The notes beneath the pieces are model-generated. The model made no database searches, was not told the DNA's origin, and was given only the letters and a program-made list of their open reading frames with translations. This document shows positions 62,913-64,000 of a DNA stretch of 64,000 nt, piece by piece. The stretch comes from SURF-21 sp964510515 (GTDB lineage: Bacteria > Actinomycetota > Geothermincolia > Geothermincolales > RBG-13-55-18): assembly GCA_964510515.1 (NCBI GenBank), contig CAZEAU010000011.1, positions 1 to 64,000 of the forward strand, given 5' to 3'. Each line of letters begins with the position of its first letter. The first letter of the stretch is position 1. The position numbers and the translations under genes are program-made.

Positions 62913-63270
62913 TGGCACATCCGTGGCACATCCGGGGTCAACCCCAACAATCGCCATAGCACTTCCGGTGGCACTTCTGGGGTCAACCCTCGAGAGGGAC
63001 GCCAGCGAAAACCATTTGTAAGTGGCACATCCGGGGTCAACCCCAACAATCGCCATAGCACTTCCGGTGGCACTTCTGGGGTCAACCCTCGAGAGGGACG
63101 CCAGCGAAAACCATTTGTAAGTGGCACAGGGTGGGGTTGACACCGTAAGGGACATCAGCTGAAGAAACGTCGGTTCTGGCACTTCCCGGGGTTGACCCCG
63201 GAAAGGACGGAAGGGAAGTTGGGGAGTTAAGTTATGGCACTTCCCGGGGTTGACCCCGGAAGGGACGCCG
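62913..63270. repeat. Array of TGGCAC..GGGGTYRACCCC repeats
   Basis: Seven copies of a degenerate unit, TGGCACWTCYGGGGTYRACCCC followed by about RGGGACG, start at 62924, 62969, 63023, 63068, 63122, 63177 and 63235. Each has a palindromic core such as GGGGTCAACCCC. The first two pairs form an exact 99-bp tandem duplication (62923-63021 and 63022-63120). No gene is visible in 62845-63342. REP-like elements are the closest known type. Confidence 0.85.
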
Positions 63271-63342
63271 GGGGAGCGGCGGGCACCGTCCCCATCCGGG
63301 CGAAGTCGTTGACGCCGCGTCGCCGGCGGCGGTCTCTCGCGC

Positions 63343-63954
63343 TCATCTGCCGCGGCCGGTGACGAAGTCGGCGAAGACGTCTACCACGGAGTAGATGTCC
63401 TCCTCCCCGTCGAACCAGTCCAGCTTCATGAACTCGACGTAAGCCACCACGAAATGGAAGCCGAGTATGGTGACCACCGCCGAAAGGGTGCTCACGTCGC
63501 GGTTTATCTCCCCCCTCTTCTTGCCCTCCTCGACGATGGCGTAGAAGAGCCGGTATATGGACTGGAAGGTGCCCCGGACATCCTCGCGCAGGTCCTCGTC
63601 TCCCAGAACGTCGAGGGCCTGGAAGATGAGCTTGACCTTGAACGGGTGCTGCTCGAGGTAGGCGAGAAAGTTCCTCTCGCTCATCTTGAGGAAGGTGCGC
63701 ATATCGTCCATGGGGGGAGCGGAGCGCCCCAGGGCCTCGAAGAGCTCGCGGTGCGCCTGCTTGACCGCTTCGCGGTAGAGCTCCTTCTTGTTCTCGAAGT
63801 GAATGAAGAGGGTGCGCTCGCTGACCCCCGCCTCCCGCGCGATCTCTCTGGTCGTGGCCGAGTGATAGCACTTCCCCCCCATCACGCGCACGGCCGCCTC
63901 CAGTATCTGTCCGCGGCGGGCCTCCGCGCCGGGCCTTTTCGCCCCCTTATCCAT
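63343..63954 (-). CDS. TetR family transcriptional regulator
   Basis: A 203-residue repressor. The N-terminal helix-turn-helix (about 13-60, ATTREIAREAGVSERTLFIHF) is typical TetR, and the all-helical C-terminal domain would bind a small ligand. It starts 13 bases from a perfect palindromic operator, suggesting autoregulation. The regulated neighbour lies beyond the window edge. Confidence 0.93.
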   Translation of the reverse strand: MDKGAKRPGAEARRGQILEAAVRVMGGKCYHSATTREIAREAGVSERTLFIHFENKKELYREAVKQAHRELFEALGRSAPPMDDMRTFLKMSERNFLAYLEQHPFKVKLIFQALDVLGDEDLREDVRGTFQSIYRLFYAIVEEGKKRGEINRDVSTLSAVVTILGFHFVVAYVEFMKLDWFDGEEDIYSVVDVFADFVTGRGR

Positions 63955-63967
63955 CGCCTCTCCTCAT

Positions 63968-63987
63968 GTAAGTAAGTGTTTACTTAC
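63968..63987. promoter_or_regulatory. TetR operator palindrome
   Basis: Perfect 8-bp arms GTAAGTAA and TTACTTAC around GTGT, just upstream of the TetR start. This matches the form of many TetR-family operators and likely controls the gene itself and a divergent gene outside the window. Confidence 0.75.
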
Positions 63988-64000
63988 AATGATGATACCG

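Noticed and set aside
62913..63270. CRISPR array
   Set aside because: Units are degenerate and palindromic, intervening segments are themselves repeated, and no cas genes lie nearby.

Overview
The window is a high-GC bacterial chromosome segment with densely packed genes, many GTG/TTG starts and several promoters whose -10 box lies 6-9 nt from the start codon, which suggests leaderless transcripts. The gene complement points to a deep-branching, probably anaerobic member of the Actinomycetota: a DUF6049-like/MurJ pair ordered as in actinomycetes, a CtpE-type P-type ATPase, Tad (Flp) pili, a DUF2085 protein and a full selenocysteine decoding locus. That placement is inferred from gene content and was not tested with a phylogeny.

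Layout. 0.4-5 kb: cation P-type ATPase, ApbE flavinyltransferase, and a LysR regulator of the type found with selenium metabolism. 5-10.6 kb: the selenocysteine locus, with selC (tRNA-Sec) between two ~370-bp direct repeats, then selB, selA and selD on the minus strand. selD itself has an in-frame TGA (Sec) followed by a hairpin. 10.7-17.7 kb: metabolic and membrane genes around tRNA-Pro(CGG). 17.7-27.2 kb: the minus-strand run GNAT/DUF6049-like/murJ, then TauE, a YbaK-type deacylase, a KGG protein and priA. 27.2-32.1 kb: a six-gene Tad pilus operon (tadZ-A-B-C-flp-prepilin peptidase). 32.3-36.5 kb: lipoprotein, B-box zinc-finger membrane protein, STAS protein and a lone PilB-type ATPase. 36.6-42.3 kb: cysteine synthase, metallophosphoesterase, a UroD/MtaA-type methyltransferase, a LUD protein and a carboxylesterase lipoprotein. 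42.4-47.5 kb: pabA-pabB behind a leader terminator, an ABC transporter and pabC. 47.9-51.7 kb: an unusual set made of a pseudokinase-PASTA-PKD protein, an M23 peptidase-like polytopic protein and a 3-TM protein. 52.4-58 kb: xseA-xseB, LytR-CpsA-Psr, an EamA transporter and a BMP-type lipoprotein. 58.1-64 kb: hsp20, a lon gene with a histone-H1-like tail, then a scrambled region with a lipoprotein, an inverted lon fragment, tRNA-Arg(CCT) joined to a truncated secreted-protein domain, a palindromic repeat array, and a TetR gene with its operator at the edge.

How parts work together. selD, selA, selB and selC form a complete bacterial Sec pathway, and SelD is itself a selenoprotein here, so the pathway feeds on its own product. 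The tad promoter and the pseudokinase promoter share a 12-bp TGTTATATAACA-like palindrome at the same place relative to the core promoter, suggesting co-regulation of pili and the unusual envelope proteins. The best candidates for undescribed biology are the degenerate-enzyme envelope operon at 47.97-51.75 kb, the tailed Lon, and the repeat-flanked selC.
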